The notes: a model not told the origin generated them from the letters alone. Counted from the stretch's first letter, positions 17,098 to 25,445 are shown. The stretch is 48,701 nucleotides of DNA from Allobosea sp. (GCA_024231975.1 JAAEQB010000072.1:1-48701), one strand, 5' to 3'. Program-made: numbers and translations.

Positions 17098-17654
17098 CAG
17101 TCGAGCTCCCGGCTGCGACGCAGGCGGATATAGAGCGCGCCGGTGCCGCCATGGCGCTGCTCGGCCTCGTCGAAGCCGAGCACCAGCGGGCGCAAATCCG
17201 GCAGGCGCAACCAGTGCGGCACGTTGCGGCGCAGGATGCCACGCTCCTCGCCATAGGGTACGTCGCCGGCGACGCCCTTGCCGGTCACGACCAGCACGAG
17301 TTTCGCGCCGCGCTGCTGCTGCAGGCGCAGGAAGCCGCGCAAAGCCGAATGCGCCTCGTCCTGGCGCAGGCCATGCAGATCGATGACCGCCTCGACGCCC
17401 TGCTGGCCGCGGCGCAATTGCGTGCGCATGCGCCGTTCCAGGGGCACCAGCGGCGGCGGCGCGGGCTTGGCGGGCCGGGCTGGCGGCAACGCCGGAGGAG
17501 GCGATGCGGCCTCTACGACTGGAACGGGCTTCTCCTGCGCTGCTTCCGGCTCAGGCTCGACCGGCGCGCGGCCCGCCAGCGGCTTCACCGTGCGCGCGAC
17601 CTGCCGCCAGAGCGCGAGTTCCGCTTCCGAAAGGAGCTTGCCGCGCCGGCGCAT
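17097..17654 (-). CDS. Smr domain protein
   Basis: A 185-residue protein with a Pro/Ala-rich disordered N-terminal half (residues 25-75) and a C-terminal Smr domain (about 85-180), as in MutS2 and YdaL-type proteins. Signature motifs are VIDLHGLRQDEAHSALRGFL and VLVVTGKGVAGDVPYGEERG, the latter in place of the usual HGKG. Stand-alone Smr proteins have been reported as DNA nicking or RNA endonucleases. The gene lies 3 bases after the mltA stop and overlaps the XRE start, placing it mid-operon: Tim44-like, mltA, smr, xre. Role in that operon is unknown. Confidence 0.94.
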   Translation of the reverse strand: MRRRGKLLSEAELALWRQVARTVKPLAGRAPVEPEPEAAQEKPVPVVEAASPPPALPPARPAKPAPPPLVPLERRMRTQLRRGQQGVEAVIDLHGLRQDEAHSALRGFLRLQQQRGAKLVLVVTGKGVAGDVPYGEERGILRRNVPHWLRLPDLRPLVLGFDEAEQRHGGTGALYIRLRRSRELD

Positions 17655-17657
17655 GGC

Positions 17658-18821
17658 TCAGCGCGGCCAGAGCACGATGAAATCGACGGGATGCCGGATC
17701 AGGCCGGCGCGATGGCCGGCTTCCGCGCCGGAGCCGACGAAGAGGTCGATCCGCGCCGGCCCGACGATCGCGGTGCCGGTGTCCTGCGCCAGCATCAGCC
17801 GGGCCAGTTTTTCGCTGCCGCCCTTGCCATCGGGGATCTCGGTCTCGATCCAGGCCGGCATGCCATAGGGCCAGAGCGAACGGTCGACCGCGATGCTGCG
17901 CAGCGGGGTCAGGGGCAGGCCGGCGCCACCGATCGGACCGGACCCATCCGGAAGATCGTCGTTGCGGGCATAGAAGACGAAGGAGCGGTTGAGCCTGATG
18001 AGGTCGCGAGCGAAGCCGGCATCGGCCTTCAGCCGGGCGATCAGCTTGTCCATCGTCATCTGCTCGGGCGGGATGTTCTCGCGCCGGCTGAGCTCGCGTC
18101 CGAGCGAGGTATAGGGGTGGCCGTTACGCCCGGAATAGACCAGGCGCGTCACCTTGCCGTCCGGCAGGCGGATCCGGCCCGAGCCCTGGACCTGCAGCAC
18201 GAAGCGATCGACGGGATCGCGCATGAAGAGGATCTCGAGCCCCTGGCCGGCGAGCGCGCCCTCCTCGATCGCGGCGCGATCCGGGAAGGGCTCCATTCCC
18301 TTGGCCGTCCGGCGCGCTGAGGTCAGGGCCGGGTCGAGGCCGGGCCAGTCGTCGCCCGGCATCTTGGTCACCAGGTCGGCCGGGCGTCCATAGAGCGGCG
18401 TCGGGAAGGCGTCGGAACGGGTCAGCGAGCCCTCGAATTCCGGCTCGAAATAGCCGGTCATGAAGCCGCGCTCGGCACCGGCCGGGCGGATGCGCCAGAA
18501 GGCGAAATTGTCGGCGAAGAAGCGGCGGGCCTTGTCCGGGCTGACGTCGCCCGCGGCGAGCAGGGCCGCAGCCTTGATGCACAGGGCCGGCAGGGCGGCA
18601 GGCGCAGGAGCGCCCTGTCGCAGCGGCGGATCGGTCTCGCAGCCCTGCGCGAACAGGCGCAGCACGGCGAGCTGGTCGTCGGCGCTCCAGCCGGCAAGCG
18701 AAGCGGGCGCCACGGGTTCGGCCCGGGCGCCCTGCGGTAGAGATGGGGGAGAAGCGTCAGCGCCGGTCATCGATACACCTGCGGCCAGCAGCCCCAGAAC
18801 GAGACCGGCGACACGGATCAC
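17658..18821 (-). CDS. mltA: Membrane-bound lytic murein transglycosylase A
   Basis: A 387-residue periplasmic peptidoglycan-cleaving enzyme. A cleavable signal peptide is at residues 1-23 (MIRVAGLVLGLLAAGVSMTGADA). It lacks the lipobox cysteine of E. coli MltA, so it is probably soluble. The MltA barrel domain starts near GFMTGYFEPEFEGS, with the insert containing PLYGRP, and the C-terminal 3D domain carries conserved Asp residues (LMLAQDTGTAIVGPARIDLFVGSG). The reaction is non-hydrolytic cleavage of the MurNAc-GlcNAc bond giving 1,6-anhydroMurNAc ends. Start ATG overlaps the Tim44-like stop (ATGA), indicating coupled translation. Confidence 0.96.
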   Translation of the reverse strand: MIRVAGLVLGLLAAGVSMTGADASPPSLPQGARAEPVAPASLAGWSADDQLAVLRLFAQGCETDPPLRQGAPAPAALPALCIKAAALLAAGDVSPDKARRFFADNFAFWRIRPAGAERGFMTGYFEPEFEGSLTRSDAFPTPLYGRPADLVTKMPGDDWPGLDPALTSARRTAKGMEPFPDRAAIEEGALAGQGLEILFMRDPVDRFVLQVQGSGRIRLPDGKVTRLVYSGRNGHPYTSLGRELSRRENIPPEQMTMDKLIARLKADAGFARDLIRLNRSFVFYARNDDLPDGSGPIGGAGLPLTPLRSIAVDRSLWPYGMPAWIETEIPDGKGGSEKLARLMLAQDTGTAIVGPARIDLFVGSGAEAGHRAGLIRHPVDFIVLWPR

Positions 18822-19543
18822 GCGGCCGATTCGGTGGCGACCAGCAGCCAGTTCGGATCGCGGCTGCCCAGCTGGCGCGCGAAGGTCCAGACGTCGTTGA
18901 CCTCGGAGACCGCATCGGCGCTGCCGTCGACCACATTGCCCTGCGCGTCGCGGACCGCGCTGATCAATTGCGAGACGAAGGCGATGGTGACCTGGGCGGC
19001 CTTGCCCTTGACGTCGACGCCGACGATCTCGGCCTTGTCGATCGAGACGAAATTCGACTCCGCCTTCTCGCCGCGCTTCTCGCGCTCGGCGATCGCCTGG
19101 TCGAAACCGTCATAGACCTCCTTGGCGAGCAGGCCCTTCAGGGTCTTGCGGTCGCCGCGGGCGAAGGCGGTGACGATGGTCTCATAGGCCGACTTAGCGC
19201 CGACGAGAAAGCCCGGCGCATCGAAACGCGGCTCCTGGCGGACGATGGCGTCGAGGCCCACCGCGATGGCTGAGCCCGGCGGGGCGATGTCCTTCCAGCG
19301 CTCGGCATCGGCGACGGGAGCGGCCGCGGCATCGTTGGCGGCGCCCGGCAGGCGCACGACATTGTCGCGGCGCTCGCCATTGGCCGGCTGATCCGGACGC
19401 AGCGGCGGGGTCTCGCGGCGGGCGAACGGATCGGCCGGCGGCTTCTCGTGCCCGGTCTTCTGGCCCAGAACCGAGCGCAGTTTCCAGGCGACGAAAACGG
19501 CCAGGGCCAGGAAGACCAGGGTCGTCATATCGAAATTCTGCAT
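18818..19543 (-). CDS. Tim44-like domain protein
   Basis: A 241-residue protein with one N-terminal membrane helix (about residues 5-22, DMTTLVFLALAVFVAWKL), a Pro/Asn/Arg-rich linker and a C-terminal Tim44/NTF2-like domain (about 105-235: ETIVTAFARGDRKTLKGLLA through DVWTFARQLGSRDPNWLLVA). In mitochondria Tim44 tethers the import motor to the inner membrane; the bacterial homologues (TimA type) are inner-membrane proteins of poorly known role. The start at 19543 gives MQNFDMTT; a longer in-frame extension has shadow-like composition. It is first in the operon with mltA, smr and xre, and its stop overlaps mltA. Confidence 0.92.
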   Translation of the reverse strand: MQNFDMTTLVFLALAVFVAWKLRSVLGQKTGHEKPPADPFARRETPPLRPDQPANGERRDNVVRLPGAANDAAAAPVADAERWKDIAPPGSAIAVGLDAIVRQEPRFDAPGFLVGAKSAYETIVTAFARGDRKTLKGLLAKEVYDGFDQAIAEREKRGEKAESNFVSIDKAEIVGVDVKGKAAQVTIAFVSQLISAVRDAQGNVVDGSADAVSEVNDVWTFARQLGSRDPNWLLVATESAA

Positions 19544-19781
19544 CGCCGGCTGATCCGAACCTCGAAAACTCGTTCCCGCGCGGGCGCGCTCCTGCGGCCC
19601 GTCATCGAACGGATATGGTGAGGGAGGCTCGTAACATCCACCCCCGGGGCGCGACAAGGGCGCGAAAGCGCGCGTCGCTTGTGCCGGCCCCGTCGCCATG
19701 ATAGCCGACGCGAGCCCGGCGCCGCCGCCTTGCCGGGCAATTCCGGCCACGGCACGGAATTTCCCGATGGTTTTCTAGACA

Positions 19782-20291
19782 ATGATGATGGGACCCATGG
19801 CCAACGAAAACGGCAACGGCGCCGGCGCCGCCGACCAGCAGGGGCCCAGCCTCAACACGCTGGTCCAATACATCAAGGACTTCTCCTTCGAGAACCCCAA
19901 TGCCCCGCGCTCGCTGATCCAGCAGCAACAGCAGGGCGGACCGCAGATCGGCCTGCAGGTCAACGTCCACGCCAATGCGCTCGGCGAGAACGACATCGAG
20001 ACGATCCTGACGCTCGAAGGCAAGGCGACGCTGAACGACGAGACGCTGTTCGCCTTCGAGCTGAGCTATGCCGGCGTCTTCCGCATCTTCGGCGTGCCGC
20101 AGGAGCAGGTGCATGCGGTCGTGATGATCGACTGCCCCCGCCTGCTCTTCCCGTTCGCCCGGGCGATCGTCGCAGAAGCGGTCCGCAATGGCGGCTTCCC
20201 GCCGCTCTATATCGACCCGATCGACTTCGCCGCGCTCTATCGCCAGCGTCTCGAAGAGATGCAGGCCCAGCAGGGCACGCCGAACGCCTGA
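19782..20291 (+). CDS. secB: Protein-export chaperone SecB
   Basis: A 169-residue tetrameric chaperone that keeps pre-proteins unfolded and hands them to SecA. The core includes LNTLVQYIKDFSFENPNAP, LQVNVHANALGENDIETIL and the well-conserved C-terminal CPRLLFPFARAIVAEAVRNG and GGFPPLYIDPIDFAALY. The N-terminal Gly/Asn/Ala-rich tail varies in the family. Two starts are possible: ATG 19782 (MMMGP) or ATG 19797 (MANENGNG); neither has a strong ribosome site. It is divergent from the Tim44-like operon and followed by its own terminator, so it is probably monocistronic. Confidence 0.97.
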   Translation: MMMGPMANENGNGAGAADQQGPSLNTLVQYIKDFSFENPNAPRSLIQQQQQGGPQIGLQVNVHANALGENDIETILTLEGKATLNDETLFAFELSYAGVFRIFGVPQEQVHAVVMIDCPRLLFPFARAIVAEAVRNGGFPPLYIDPIDFAALYRQRLEEMQAQQGTPNA

Positions 20292-20320
20292 ATCGCGACC
20301 GACATCACGAATTCGACAGG

Positions 20321-20345
20321 AAAGAGCCCTCCGGGGCTCTTTTTT
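20321..20345 (+). terminator. Rho-independent terminator of secB
   Basis: AAAGAGCCC (20321-20329) pairs with GGGCTCTTT (20334-20342) around a 4-base TCCG loop and runs into a T-tract. It begins 29 bases after the secB stop. Confidence 0.92.
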
Positions 20346-20442
20346 GTTGGCGGGGCCGTTGTAAATCGCCCGGGCGTTTCCATCTCCCGCGGGCCAGAGG
20401 CCGCCATCCCGGTGCGCCGTTCCCGCGAGGTACACGACTTCC

Positions 20443-21186
20443 ATGGATTCCCTTATGACGCTCGCCGCCGACCCAGCAGTCTGGGTGGCGCTCGGCGCCC
20501 TGATCGCCATGGAGGTCGTCCTCGGTATCGACAACCTCATCTTCATCTCGATCCTGACCAACAAGCTGCCGGAGCATCAGCGCTCGCGCGGCCGGCGGAT
20601 CGGCATAGGCCTCGCGCTGATCCTGCGCCTCGGCCTGCTCTCGACCGTCGCCTTCATCGTGCAGCTGACCGCGCCGGTGTTCTCGGTCTTCGGCAAGGCC
20701 TTCTCCTGGCGCGACCTCATCCTGATCGCCGGCGGCCTGTTCCTGGTCTGGAAGGCGACCAAGGAGATCCATCACAAGGTCGACCCCGACCACGGGCCCG
20801 ATATGTTCGATGGCGGCGCGGCCGCGGCCGTGACCTTCGGCGGCGTGATCTTCCAGATCCTGCTGCTCGACCTCGTCTTCTCGATCGACAGCATCATCAC
20901 CGCCGTCGGCATGACCGAGCATATCCCGGTGATGGTGATCGCCGTCGTCGTCGCCGTCGCTGTGATGCTGCTCGCGGCCGACCCGCTGGCGCGCTTCATC
21001 GACAAGAACCCGACGATTGTGATGCTGGCGCTCGGCTTCCTCTTGATGATCGGCGCCACGCTGATCGGCGAGGGCTTCGGCGCCCATATCCCGAAGGGCT
21101 ACATCTACGCCGCGATGGCTTTCTCGGCCCTGATCGAAGGCCTCAACATGATGTCGCGCCGCGCGAGCCGGAAGCGCGGCGAGTAG
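20443..21186 (+). CDS. TerC family integral membrane protein
   Basis: A 247-residue inner-membrane protein with about seven hydrophobic helices. It carries the two acidic membrane motifs of the TerC fold: EVVLGIDNLIFISIL (about 24-38) and DLVFSIDSIITAVGM. The family belongs with transporters of the LysE superfamily and is linked to tellurite resistance and, in recent work, to manganese export or metal loading of exported enzymes. No tellurite-resistance partner genes are nearby, so metal homeostasis is the more likely role. It stands alone after the secB terminator and ends at the second copy of the paired palindromic repeat. Confidence 0.93.
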   Translation: MDSLMTLAADPAVWVALGALIAMEVVLGIDNLIFISILTNKLPEHQRSRGRRIGIGLALILRLGLLSTVAFIVQLTAPVFSVFGKAFSWRDLILIAGGLFLVWKATKEIHHKVDPDHGPDMFDGGAAAAVTFGGVIFQILLLDLVFSIDSIITAVGMTEHIPVMVIAVVVAVAVMLLAADPLARFIDKNPTIVMLALGFLLMIGATLIGEGFGAHIPKGYIYAAMAFSALIEGLNMMSRRASRKRGE

Positions 21187-21215
21187 CAGCGTATCGTCAT
21201 AACGGTAGGGCTCCC

Positions 21216-21359
21216 CTTCTCCCCCTGCGGGAGAAGAGGAGCCCGAAGGGCCGGATGAGGGGTCGCGCTGACCCTTATTCATTCGGCTTCGGTACAAGGC
21301 CGCGAACGATCGACGTCGCGTGACCCCTCACCCCAACCCTCTCCCGCAAGGGGAGAGGG
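21216..21359. repeat. Paired palindromic intergenic repeat, copy 2 (inverted relative to copy 1)
   Basis: Between convergent terC and dnaQ are hairpins CTTCTCCC (21216-21223) with GGGAGAAG (21229-21236) followed by GAGGAGCCCGAAGGGCCGGA and TGAGGGGTCGCG, and in the opposite sense CCCTCTCCC (21337-21345) with GGGAGAGGG (21351-21359) preceded by GTGACCCCTCACCCCAA. These are the same two half-units as at 15511-15654, but with left and right exchanged. Lengths and spacing are nearly identical. Confidence 0.88.
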
Positions 21360-21366
21360 AATCGCG

Positions 21367-22074
21367 CTACACCTCCTCGGGAACGCCGAGATAGCCGCGC
21401 CAGAGCGGCCCCTTGAGCTTCAGCACGAAGGCCTCATGGGCCGCTCGCTCCTCCGGCGTCAGCCGTGGTGCGAGCGCACGCTGGCGGACCGGGCGCTCGA
21501 TCGCAGCGGCAAGCCCGGCACCCGCCTTGCCGGCGACGGCGCTGCCGAAGCCCAGGCTCGTCTGCTTGCCACCGATCAGCTCGATATAGACTTCGGCCAG
21601 GATCTCCGAGTCGAGCAGCGCGCCGTGCTTGGTGCGGCGGCTGTTGTCGATGCCGTAGCGCGAGCAGAGCGCATCGAGGCTGTTGCTGGCGCCGGGATGC
21701 TTGCGCCTTGCCATGGAGAGCGTGTCGACCACCAGCGCAGGCACGATCGCAGGCAGGCCGAGCCGGCCGAATTCCATGTTGATAAAGCCGACGTCGAAGG
21801 CCGCGTTGTGGATGACCAGCTTGGCATCCGCGATGAAGGCGGCGAACTCGCTGGCGACCGCGGCGAAGACCGGCTTGTCGGAGAGGAAAGCCGCGGACAG
21901 GCCGTGCACCTTGAAGGCGCCTTCCGGCATGTCCCGTTCGGGGTTGATGTAGACGTGATAGGTGCGGCCGGTCGGGCAGTGGTTGACGAGCTCGACGCAG
22001 CCGATCTCGACGATGCGATCACCCTTCAGCGCTTCGACGCCGGTGGTCTCGGTGTCGAGAACGATCTCGCGCAT
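21367..22074 (-). CDS. dnaQ: DNA polymerase III epsilon subunit, 3'-5' proofreading exonuclease
   Basis: A 235-residue proofreading subunit of the replicative polymerase. The three exonuclease motifs are all present: Exo I with catalytic acids in MREIVLDTETTGVEA, Exo II in LVIHNAAFDVGFINMEFGRL and Exo III in HGALLDSEILAEVYIEL. A C-terminal extension after about residue 180 would contact the alpha subunit. The start at 22074 is chosen because the protein then begins right at Exo I and follows the coaE stop by one base. It is the last gene of the ppsR-maf-aroE-coaE-dnaQ operon next to the candidate origin, where this gene is found in many alphaproteobacteria. Confidence 0.97.
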   Translation of the reverse strand: MREIVLDTETTGVEALKGDRIVEIGCVELVNHCPTGRTYHVYINPERDMPEGAFKVHGLSAAFLSDKPVFAAVASEFAAFIADAKLVIHNAAFDVGFINMEFGRLGLPAIVPALVVDTLSMARRKHPGASNSLDALCSRYGIDNSRRTKHGALLDSEILAEVYIELIGGKQTSLGFGSAVAGKAGAGLAAAIERPVRQRALAPRLTPEERAAHEAFVLKLKGPLWRGYLGVPEEV

Positions 22075-22075
22075 G

Positions 22076-22687
22076 TCAGCCTGCCCTTTCCGTCCGGCCG
22101 AAGCGGCCAGCGACGGCATTGAGGATAGAGCGGACCTGACGCTCGGCTGCCACGAGCCCGCGCGAGGTGTCCACAAGGAAGTGAGCCCTGCGGCGCTTCT
22201 CCGCATCCGGAATCTGGCGGGCGAGGATCGCGGCAAGTTTCTCCTCGGTCATGCCGGGGCGGCCGAGGACACGCTTGCGCTGGACCTCGGCTGGAGCGGT
22301 GACGACGACGACCGCATCGCAGCGCCCTGCCCCGCCGGTCTCCAGCAGCAGCGGGACGTCGAGCACGGCGACGCTCGCACCGCTCTTGCGGGCCCGTGTC
22401 AGGAAAGCCTGCTCCTCGGCGCGAACCAGCGGATGGACGATCGCCTCGAGCTTCGCCAGCGCTTCGGGGCGACCGAGCACGGCAGCGGAGAGCTTCGCCC
22501 GGTCGACCACGCCACCTGCAGTCGTGCCCGGAAAGGCCGCCTCGATCTGCGGCGCCGCCCCTCCGGCATAGAGGTCATGGACTGCCTGGTCGGCGTCGTG
22601 GACCGGGACGCCCGCAGCACGGAACATCGCGGATGTCGTCGACTTGCCCATACCGATCGAGCCGGTGAGGCCGAGCAGGAAGGTCAT
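22076..22687 (-). CDS. coaE: Dephospho-CoA kinase
   Basis: A 203-residue P-loop kinase that phosphorylates the 3' hydroxyl of dephospho-CoA in the last step of coenzyme A synthesis. The P-loop GSIGMGKS is at residues 9-16, followed by the substrate-binding PVHDADQAVHDLY and DVPLLLETGG segments. Length is standard. It starts 22 bases after the aroE stop and ends one base before dnaQ, so it is an internal gene of the operon. Confidence 0.97.
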   Translation of the reverse strand: MTFLLGLTGSIGMGKSTTSAMFRAAGVPVHDADQAVHDLYAGGAAPQIEAAFPGTTAGGVVDRAKLSAAVLGRPEALAKLEAIVHPLVRAEEQAFLTRARKSGASVAVLDVPLLLETGGAGRCDAVVVVTAPAEVQRKRVLGRPGMTEEKLAAILARQIPDAEKRRRAHFLVDTSRGLVAAERQVRSILNAVAGRFGRTERAG

Positions 22688-22709
22688 CGCAGCGCCTCCG
22701 CCATCGCGC

Positions 22710-23567
22710 TCACACGCGGGGAATGTCGACTTCGAGTTTCGCGCGCAGCTCCGCCGTCACCTGTGGGCGGACACCGAACCAGCGCTCGAAACCCGGCACC
22801 GCCTGGTGCAGCAGCATGCCGAGCCCGTCGACCGGGACGCCGCCGCGGCGCCTGGCCTCGGCGAGCAGAGGGGTCTCCAGCGGGACATAGACGATGTCGT
22901 CGACGATCGTGCCGGGACGCAAGGCTGAGAGGTCGATCTCCAGCGGCGGCTGGCCATGCATGCCGAGCGAGGTGGTGTTGACGATCAGATCGCTCTCGGC
23001 GACGAGCCGGGCGACACCCTGCCAGGGCCGCGTTTCGACCGTCCCGGGGAAAGAAGCCGCGAGCTCGACCGCGCGCTCTGCGCTGCGGTTGACCAGCAGG
23101 ATGCGGCCGATGCCCCGTTCGACGAGGCCATGGATCACGGCGCGGGCTGCACCGCCGGCCCCGAGAATGAGGGCAGTGCCGCTCCGTCTGGCCCAGCCCG
23201 GCACGCAAGCATCGAGATGAGCCAGGAAGCCATAGGCGTCGGTGTTGTCGCCGTGTAGCTTGCCGCCATCCATCCAGAGCGTGTTGGCCGCGCCCATCGC
23301 CTGGGCCGTCTGGCTCGCCTCGTCGAGCAGGGGCAGTACGACCTCCTTATTCGGCACGGTGACATTGCCGCCGACAAACTCGCCGGCGCGCAACCGGGCG
23401 ATGAAAGCCGCCGCCTCGGCCGGCGGAACATCGACACGCTCATAGCTGCCAGCAAGACCGTGCTCGGCCAGCCAGTGGCCATGGATCAGCGGCGAACGGG
23501 AATGCGCGACGGGATGTCCGATGATGAAGCAGCGTCTGGTCATGGCAGTCGTGGAGCTAAGGATCAT
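22710..23567 (-). CDS. aroE: Shikimate dehydrogenase (NADP+)
   Basis: A 285-residue enzyme of aromatic amino acid synthesis that reduces 3-dehydroshikimate to shikimate. The shikimate-binding SRSPLIHGHW and catalytic Lys in NVTVPNKEVVLPL are at the N-terminus; the NADP-binding Rossmann motif is GAGGAARAVIHGL. The start at 23567 overlaps the maf stop as ATGA; ATG 23543 (MTRRCFIIG) would give a more typical N-terminus but loses the overlap. Both have weak ribosome sites, so coupling from maf is likely. Confidence 0.96.
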   Translation of the reverse strand: MILSSTTAMTRRCFIIGHPVAHSRSPLIHGHWLAEHGLAGSYERVDVPPAEAAAFIARLRAGEFVGGNVTVPNKEVVLPLLDEASQTAQAMGAANTLWMDGGKLHGDNTDAYGFLAHLDACVPGWARRSGTALILGAGGAARAVIHGLVERGIGRILLVNRSAERAVELAASFPGTVETRPWQGVARLVAESDLIVNTTSLGMHGQPPLEIDLSALRPGTIVDDIVYVPLETPLLAEARRRGGVPVDGLGMLLHQAVPGFERWFGVRPQVTAELRAKLEVDIPRV

Positions 23568-24187
23568 GCGACGAGATCAAGCTCGCGCAGCGTGGCGAGC
23601 AGGCTCAGCATCGGCAGGCCGAGGATGGTGGAGTGATCGCCCTCGATCGTCTCGAACAGATGGATGCCTAGGCCCTCAAGCTGATAGCCGCCGACACTGC
23701 TGGTCGCCGCCGGACCAGCGAGCGCGACATAGTTCCTGATGAAGCCTGGGGTCAGGGGGCGCATGGCGAGCACCGCGGTGCTGGCACCGCGGCCGATGAT
23801 CCGGCCGTCCCGAGCCAGGGTGAAGGCCGAGGTGAGCTCGTGCTTGCGGCCAGCGAGCGTCGCGATCTGCCGCTCGGCTGCCGCCGCATCCTCAGGCTTA
23901 TGGAACGGGCGGCCTTCGCAGACCAGCATCTGGTCGGCGGCGAGCACGGTCCGGCCGGGATACGATGGCGAGACCGACAGGGCCTTGGCATCGGCCAGCG
24001 CAGCGGCAACGCTGGCGGGCGAGCCACCCATGGCAAGGTAATCGGCCTCGATCGCACGCTCGTCGACATCGGGCCTGATCACCTCGACCGGGAGCCCTGC
24101 CGCCTCCAGCAATTGTCGGCGCGTCGCGCTGCCAGAGGCGAGGATGAGCGGTGCATCGCTGCGCCAGAATGTCGCCGGGCCGGTCAC
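23564..24187 (-). CDS. maf: Maf-like nucleotide pyrophosphatase
   Basis: A 207-residue Maf/HAM1-fold protein. The N-terminal LILASGSATRRQLLEAAGL is the family's phosphate-binding loop, followed by DVDERAIEA and VLAADQMLVCEGRPFHKPED. Maf proteins hydrolyse non-canonical or canonical nucleoside triphosphates to monophosphates and have been tied to septum inhibition. The start overlaps the upstream ppsR stop by four bases and the stop overlaps aroE, so all three are translated in series. Confidence 0.95.
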   Translation of the reverse strand: MTGPATFWRSDAPLILASGSATRRQLLEAAGLPVEVIRPDVDERAIEADYLAMGGSPASVAAALADAKALSVSPSYPGRTVLAADQMLVCEGRPFHKPEDAAAAERQIATLAGRKHELTSAFTLARDGRIIGRGASTAVLAMRPLTPGFIRNYVALAGPAATSSVGGYQLEGLGIHLFETIEGDHSTILGLPMLSLLATLRELDLVA

Positions 24188-25014
24188 GTCGCGATGAACT
24201 TCATGCGGTGGTCGCGCAGCAGGTCGAGGATCGCGGCAGCGGTCTCCTCGATCGAACGACGGGTGACATCGATCACCGGCCAGCCCCGGCGGGCGCAGAG
24301 TCGGCGCGACTGGGTGAGCTCATCGGCGACGGCATCGGGATCGACATAGGGCGTCTCGTCATCAGCCTTCAACGACAGGAGCCGGTTCTGGCGGATCTGG
24401 ATGATGCGTTCGGCGCTGGCGACGAGACCGACGATCAGTGGCTTCTTCAGGCTCTCAATCTCGACCGGCAGCGGCACGTTCGGCACCAGCGGAATATTGG
24501 CGGTCTTGATCCCGCGATTGGCGAGATAGATGCTGGTTGGCGTCTTCGAGGTCCGGCTGATGCCAAGCAGGACGACATCAGCACTTTCGAGATCGCCGCC
24601 GAGCTGCCCGTCATCATGCATCAGCGTGTAGTTCATCGCGTCGATGCGGCGGAAATAATCGGCATTCAGCATGTGCTGGGCGCCAGGACGCGGCGCCGAA
24701 GCCTGGCCGAGATAGGACTGGAACAATGAGTGCACCGGCTGCAGAACAGAAAGGCAGGGGCAGCCGATATCGCGGCAGAAGGCTTCCAGCCGCTCGGCCC
24801 ATTCAGGCTCGACCAACGTATAGAGCACGACGCCGGGCGAGGATTCGATTTCGGCGAGCACGCGCGACAGCTGGTTCTCGGAACGGACCAGCGGGTAGAC
24901 ATGCTCGATCGCCGAGACCGCCTCGTACTGCGCCACGGCGGCACGGCTGACCGCGATCAGGGTCTCGCCGGTCGCGTCGGAGACCAGGTGCAGGTGAAAA
25001 TAATTGCGCGCCAC
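24184..25014 (-). CDS. ppsR: Pyruvate phosphate dikinase / PEP synthase regulatory protein (kinase-pyrophosphorylase)
   Basis: A 276-residue DUF299-family bifunctional enzyme that phosphorylates a threonine of PEP synthase or pyruvate phosphate dikinase using ADP, and reverses this by phosphorolysis. The P-loop-like GISRTSKTPTSIYLANRG lies near residue 150, and the N-terminal HLVSDATGETLIAVSRAAVA is characteristic. Whether the partner is PpsA or PpdK cannot be told here. It is the first gene of a five-gene operon reading away from the candidate origin. In Caulobacter its homologue flanks the chromosomal origin opposite hemE, which is exactly the arrangement here. Confidence 0.94.
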   Translation of the reverse strand: MARNYFHLHLVSDATGETLIAVSRAAVAQYEAVSAIEHVYPLVRSENQLSRVLAEIESSPGVVLYTLVEPEWAERLEAFCRDIGCPCLSVLQPVHSLFQSYLGQASAPRPGAQHMLNADYFRRIDAMNYTLMHDDGQLGGDLESADVVLLGISRTSKTPTSIYLANRGIKTANIPLVPNVPLPVEIESLKKPLIVGLVASAERIIQIRQNRLLSLKADDETPYVDPDAVADELTQSRRLCARRGWPVIDVTRRSIEETAAAILDLLRDHRMKFIAT

Positions 25015-25137
25015 GGCTTCCGTCGCCCCTGTCGGCCTTGTCTTGCTCCCAGCTCTAGAGCTGTTCCGCCAACCTGGGAATCCCTTTTCGATCCGCTGAA
25101 CATGGCCGGACCGACGCTTTCAGGGGCCTGGGATGAG

Positions 25138-25146
25138 TGGGGATAA
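25138..25146 (-). promoter_or_regulatory. DnaA-box-like site
   Basis: TGGGGATAA differs at one base from TGTGGATAA, the complement of the TTATCCACA DnaA box. It overlaps the first copy of the GGGATAACCCG direct repeat, whose second copy at 25180-25190 is spaced exactly 40 bases, close to four helical turns. Confidence 0.4.
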
Positions 25147-25232
25147 CCCGGCTCTGTCGGAAGCGTCGTCTGGAAGGGCGGGATAACCCGAGCCAAGGCT
25201 CAACAGGCATCGGCCTGTGGGTGGAATCGGGA

Positions 25233-25248
25233 TGTTTCACGTGAATCA
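25233..25248. other. parS: parS site in the origin region
   Basis: TGTTTCACGTGAATCA matches the 16-bp parS consensus at 15 of 16 positions. ParB bound here would mark the origin for segregation. It lies 9.2 kb from the perfect parS in rsmG. Confidence 0.8.
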
Positions 25249-25295
25249 TTTTTGGACGTGGCGCCACGCCGCGCCCTCCGGCGAAATCCAATTCG

Positions 25296-25310
25296 TTAAG
25301 AAACCCTTAA
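25296..25310. promoter_or_regulatory. CtrA-type box
   Basis: A perfect TTAA-GAAACCC-TTAA (two TTAA half-sites, 7-base spacer), the recognition pattern of the cell-cycle regulator CtrA. In Caulobacter CtrA binds such boxes in the origin to silence initiation; the same use is inferred here. Confidence 0.65.
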
Positions 25311-25357
25311 GGGCCGATCGGCCCGATGACGCTCAGCCAGCCGGCTCAAGTGCGACC

Positions 25358-25377
25358 TGTGGACCGGTTGTGGACAA
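25358..25377 (-). promoter_or_regulatory. Tandem DnaA-box-like repeats
   Basis: Two TGTGGAC motifs begin 11 bases apart (25358 and 25369), one helical turn. The second, TGTGGACAA, is the complement of TTGTCCACA, one mismatch from the consensus DnaA box. The position is next to the AT-rich stretch where unwinding would be expected. Confidence 0.5.
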
Positions 25378-25432
25378 TCTTGGGGCGGGCTATGTGCCCC
25401 CATCCAAGAGTCAAAACAGAAGACTCTCTTAG

Positions 25433-25445
25433 AAAAGAATCTTTT
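25433..25445. other. AT-rich palindrome, possible unwinding element
   Basis: AAAAGA-A-TCTTTT is a perfect 13-bp palindrome in the most AT-rich part of the origin region, with GACTC and GAATC methylation sites (25422-25426, 25437-25441) around it. It could be part of a DNA unwinding element or of the hemE promoter. Confidence 0.35.

Noticed and set aside
15511..21359. Repeats considered as a CRISPR array or insertion-sequence ends
   Set aside because: Only two copies, paired palindromes without regular spacers, and no transposase or cas gene nearby.
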